Positions 62,329 through 64,000 of a stretch of DNA of 64,000 nt are shown piece by piece. Within the stretch, counting starts at the first letter, position 1. Each line of letters begins with the position of its first letter. Origin of the DNA: Promethearchaeota archaeon (lineage in GTDB: Archaea; Asgardarchaeota; Lokiarchaeia; Sigyniarchaeales; SOKP01); NCBI GenBank assembly GCA_030606485.1, contig JAUWGH010000006.1, positions 199,966 to 263,965 of the forward strand, in the 5' to 3' direction. The position numbers and the translations under genes are program-made. The notes below the pieces were generated by a model. It ran no database searches. It was not told the DNA's origin and saw only the letters and a list, made by a program, of their open reading frames with translations.

Positions 62329-62997
62329 TTAAATAAACCATTTACCTTTATCAGTAATTTCAAAAACTCTTTCTTTTCCCTTTTTTTCACTCGAAATTTC
62401 AATTAAGCCTATCTCCCTCAAATTTTTGAGGTATCTCGAAATCATTCCTTTACTTAAACCAGTTTCTTTTATTATCTTCTTTTGTGATAGATTTTTAGAA
62501 TTTATTAAAAATAAGAGATTTTTTAATGGCTCCGATAACGGAACAGGCAAATATATTTCGATAGGTTTTATAGGTTTGTTTAAATCAGAGTCTTTTGGGA
62601 TATAATAAAAAATATCAATTAAATTCTCAACAGTGGCTAAAAAATATGCTGAGAATCTCCATAATTCTAATCCAGAAGTTGCATTAAAGTAAATCCTGTA
62701 TTCTAATCTTTTTAGTTCTCTTGTCTTTTCTTTTATAATGTGTATAAATTCTAAAACATCTCTAGTCTTAATTCTAATTATCTCAATTTTTTTAATCAAT
62801 TTAGGTTCCAATTTTCTTTTATCAGATAAACTATAGCTTGGAATTAATTCTTGTTTGAGTTTATTTGCCAAATCAATATATTCCTTCTGAGGGGTTGTTA
62901 AAATTATTAAATAATTCCAATCATAATATAATAGACCTTCTTTAATCCAGTCTGGATTCATTCCTAAAGGAGCAATATGACAAATTATGTTTTGCAT
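62329..62997 (-). CDS. CARF-domain winged-helix regulator (Csa3-like)
   Basis: The protein of 222 residues has an N-terminal CARF-like Rossmann domain: IICHIAPLGMNPDWIKEG at the start, LIILTTPQKEYIDLANKL, and the ligand-loop strand YRIYFNATSGLELWRFSAYF near residue 105, close to the N-x-TGG loop of Csa3. The C-terminal winged helix is KKIIKETGLSKGMISRYL and LIEISSEKKGKERVFEITDK. Csa3 proteins bind cyclic oligoadenylates and control CRISPR or toxin genes. No cas gene is in the window. The ATG at 62997 is used; a palindrome (63011-63029) lies just upstream. Confidence 0.8.
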   Translation of the reverse strand: MQNIICHIAPLGMNPDWIKEGLLYYDWNYLIILTTPQKEYIDLANKLKQELIPSYSLSDKRKLEPKLIKKIEIIRIKTRDVLEFIHIIKEKTRELKRLEYRIYFNATSGLELWRFSAYFLATVENLIDIFYYIPKDSDLNKPIKPIEIYLPVPLSEPLKNLLFLINSKNLSQKKIIKETGLSKGMISRYLKNLREIGLIEISSEKKGKERVFEITDKGKWFI

Positions 62998-63010
62998 TCT
63001 TCTCAAAAAA

Positions 63011-63048
63011 GTTTATTAATATAATAAACCTTTATAAAATTAATAAAC
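63011..63048. promoter_or_regulatory. palindromic operator between the CARF-wHTH gene and the HEPN-like gene
   Basis: GTTTATTA-ATA-TAATAAAC is a perfect inverted repeat with 8-base arms at 63011-63029, followed by a third half-site TAATAAAC at 63041-63048. It starts 14 bases before the ATG of the CARF-wHTH gene and is 77 bases before the start of the divergent gene. It is the only site of its kind seen here and is best explained as the binding site of the CARF-wHTH protein. Confidence 0.7.
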
Positions 63049-63124
63049 TTAATTAATAAAAATTAATTATTTTTTAAAAATATTTCGTATTAATTATAAA
63101 AATAATAGAAGGAGGTATTCAATA

Positions 63125-64000
63125 ATGGATTTACCAAAAATTATTTTTTCAAATCCTATTTCTAGAGATTTAAAGTCAAAAATTGAAGTGTCAAGTAGAG
63201 ATTTTGTCGAATTGATCAAAAATGATAAATTAAATATCGTATTCAGTGCTTGTACGCCACATTATCCACAGCGAAAAGAAAATTTCTTATATACTGTTAA
63301 AGAAGGATTTTTTATTATTGCTAATAATAGAGAGTTGAAATATTTAGAACAATTCTATGAAATTCAAAAAGGTAATTTTCCTAGTTTTTACGCATATTTG
63401 GAAGCTATGTATTATAATATTGAAAATTATGAGAGTTATCAAGCTTTTAAAGAAAGTACATTTTGGAGTCATGAACTTGTTTATTATGATAATTTCTTAG
63501 ACGCCAAAAAAAAAGGTTTTACTAATAAGCAGGAATATGAATACGCAAAAGTTCAAGGGATTAAAAATAAACAGGAATTAGATGATTATAGGAATTCAGG
63601 TATTTCTGTATATTCAGAATATTTAAACTTTAAAAAAGGGGGATTCAAAGACAAAAATGAGTTTGGTAAAGCAATAACGTTAGGTTTTCAAACTGCAGAA
63701 GAATATCATGAATTTCTTGCCAATCGATATAAATCTCGTTTAAATAAAATTAATGAGATTAATGAAGATTTAAATTCAGCATATGAATCAAATCGATTTG
63801 AAGAATTCATTAGATTAAAATTTCTATCAATTGAAAAAATGGCTGATTTATTATATTTAAAGTTATTTGAAAAAGAATTAACAAAAGAAAATGATTTGCA
63901 ATTAGAAGATATTTTCAAAAAAATAGAAGAAAAATTAAATGAAAAATTCGTTGATTATGAAGAATTAAAAAATTGGCGAGTGATTCGGAATAAAATTGCA
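63125..64000 (+). CDS. repeat protein with a HEPN-like end, 3' part outside the window
   Basis: The open frame of 292 codons runs off the right edge. Residues about 125-195 carry two to three copies of an about 20-residue pattern of the type GFTNKQEYEYAKVQGIKN, GISVYSEYLNFKKGGFKD and ITLGFQTAEEYHEF. The last visible residues, DYEELKNWRVIRNKIA, match the helix of HEPN domains that carries the R-N/x4-H motif; the His would lie outside the window. GGAGGT at 63110 precedes the ATG. It is divergent from the CARF-wHTH gene and shares the palindrome, so it may be an RNase effector under cyclic-nucleotide control. Confidence 0.72.
   Translation, partial: MDLPKIIFSNPISRDLKSKIEVSSRDFVELIKNDKLNIVFSACTPHYPQRKENFLYTVKEGFFIIANNRELKYLEQFYEIQKGNFPSFYAYLEAMYYNIENYESYQAFKESTFWSHELVYYDNFLDAKKKGFTNKQEYEYAKVQGIKNKQELDDYRNSGISVYSEYLNFKKGGFKDKNEFGKAITLGFQTAEEYHEFLANRYKSRLNKINEINEDLNSAYESNRFEEFIRLKFLSIEKMADLLYLKLFEKELTKENDLQLEDIFKKIEEKLNEKFVDYEELKNWRVIRNKIA

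Noticed and set aside
1-64000. CRISPR array suggested by the CARF protein
   Set aside because: No regularly spaced direct repeats of 24-40 bases were found in the window; an array could lie beyond the edges.
1-64000. Insertion sequence or transposase behind the debris
   Set aside because: No transposase, integrase or terminal inverted repeats were recognised around the duplicated segments.

Overview
The window is AT-rich DNA (roughly 70% A+T by eye) from an archaeon. Start codons are often preceded by GGAGGTGAT-type Shine-Dalgarno sequences that match the archaeal 16S rRNA tail, TATA-like boxes precede several genes, and many families are typical of archaea (PIN/UPF0175 pairs, DUF3303, TIGR04076, DUF362, RNase J-like proteins). 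An Asgard (Lokiarchaeia-like) host is a plausible guess from gene content and style, but no ribosomal or informational marker gene is present to prove it. No tRNA, rRNA, CRISPR array, transposase or origin was seen.

Region 1 (1-11.5 kb) is mostly metabolic and housekeeping: an MBL-fold hydrolase cut by the window edge, an alkyltransferase-like DNA repair protein, small membrane proteins, a winged-helix regulator, two PIN toxin-antitoxin pairs, an MFS transporter, a ChrB-like protein, a CrtC/AttH-like protein, an acyl-CoA ligase, a nitronate monooxygenase-like flavoprotein and a PPOX-family flavoprotein.

Region 2 (11.5-31 kb) mixes intact genes with gene debris. Intact genes include MntA/HepT, two NYN-domain proteins, a second copy of the UPF0175/PIN pair with the same palindromic operator, mgsA, a wHTH/YwgA-like/MazF operon, DUF362, an EFR1-type flavodoxin-ferredoxin and a FixC/FixX-like pair. 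Among them lie four fragments of the NYN gene, one of them fused to the tail of the acyl-CoA ligase gene, a broken iorA, a DUF488 tail, an orphan dsRNA-binding domain and a decayed copy of the AttH-like gene. Most fragments are 3' ends of genes.

Region 3 (31-64 kb) is a large defence island: a Thoeris-like pair (ThsB-like TIR plus a TIR-SLOG protein), a frameshifted third TIR gene, an unrecognised two-gene unit, two divergent RNase J-like genes, a leftward operon encoding an SNF2 helicase with DUF3883, a DUF1156 DNA methyltransferase and a DUF499 ATPase, a rightward McrB-like AAA+ ATPase with a PD-(D/E)XK protein, and a leftward run of CARF-wHTH, C2H2 zinc finger-Smr, radical SAM three-Cys protein, TcmP-like partner, an unknown helical protein and a SIR2-domain protein. 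A divergent HEPN-like repeat protein runs off the right edge. A GTTTATTA/TAATAAAC palindrome sits between the CARF-wHTH gene and the HEPN-like gene.

Several well-supported reading frames (the SNF2 helicase, the YhaM-like nuclease, the zinc finger-Smr protein) have a good Shine-Dalgarno sequence but no ATG, GTG or TTG where their conserved N-termini begin. The in-frame codons there are ATT or GTT.
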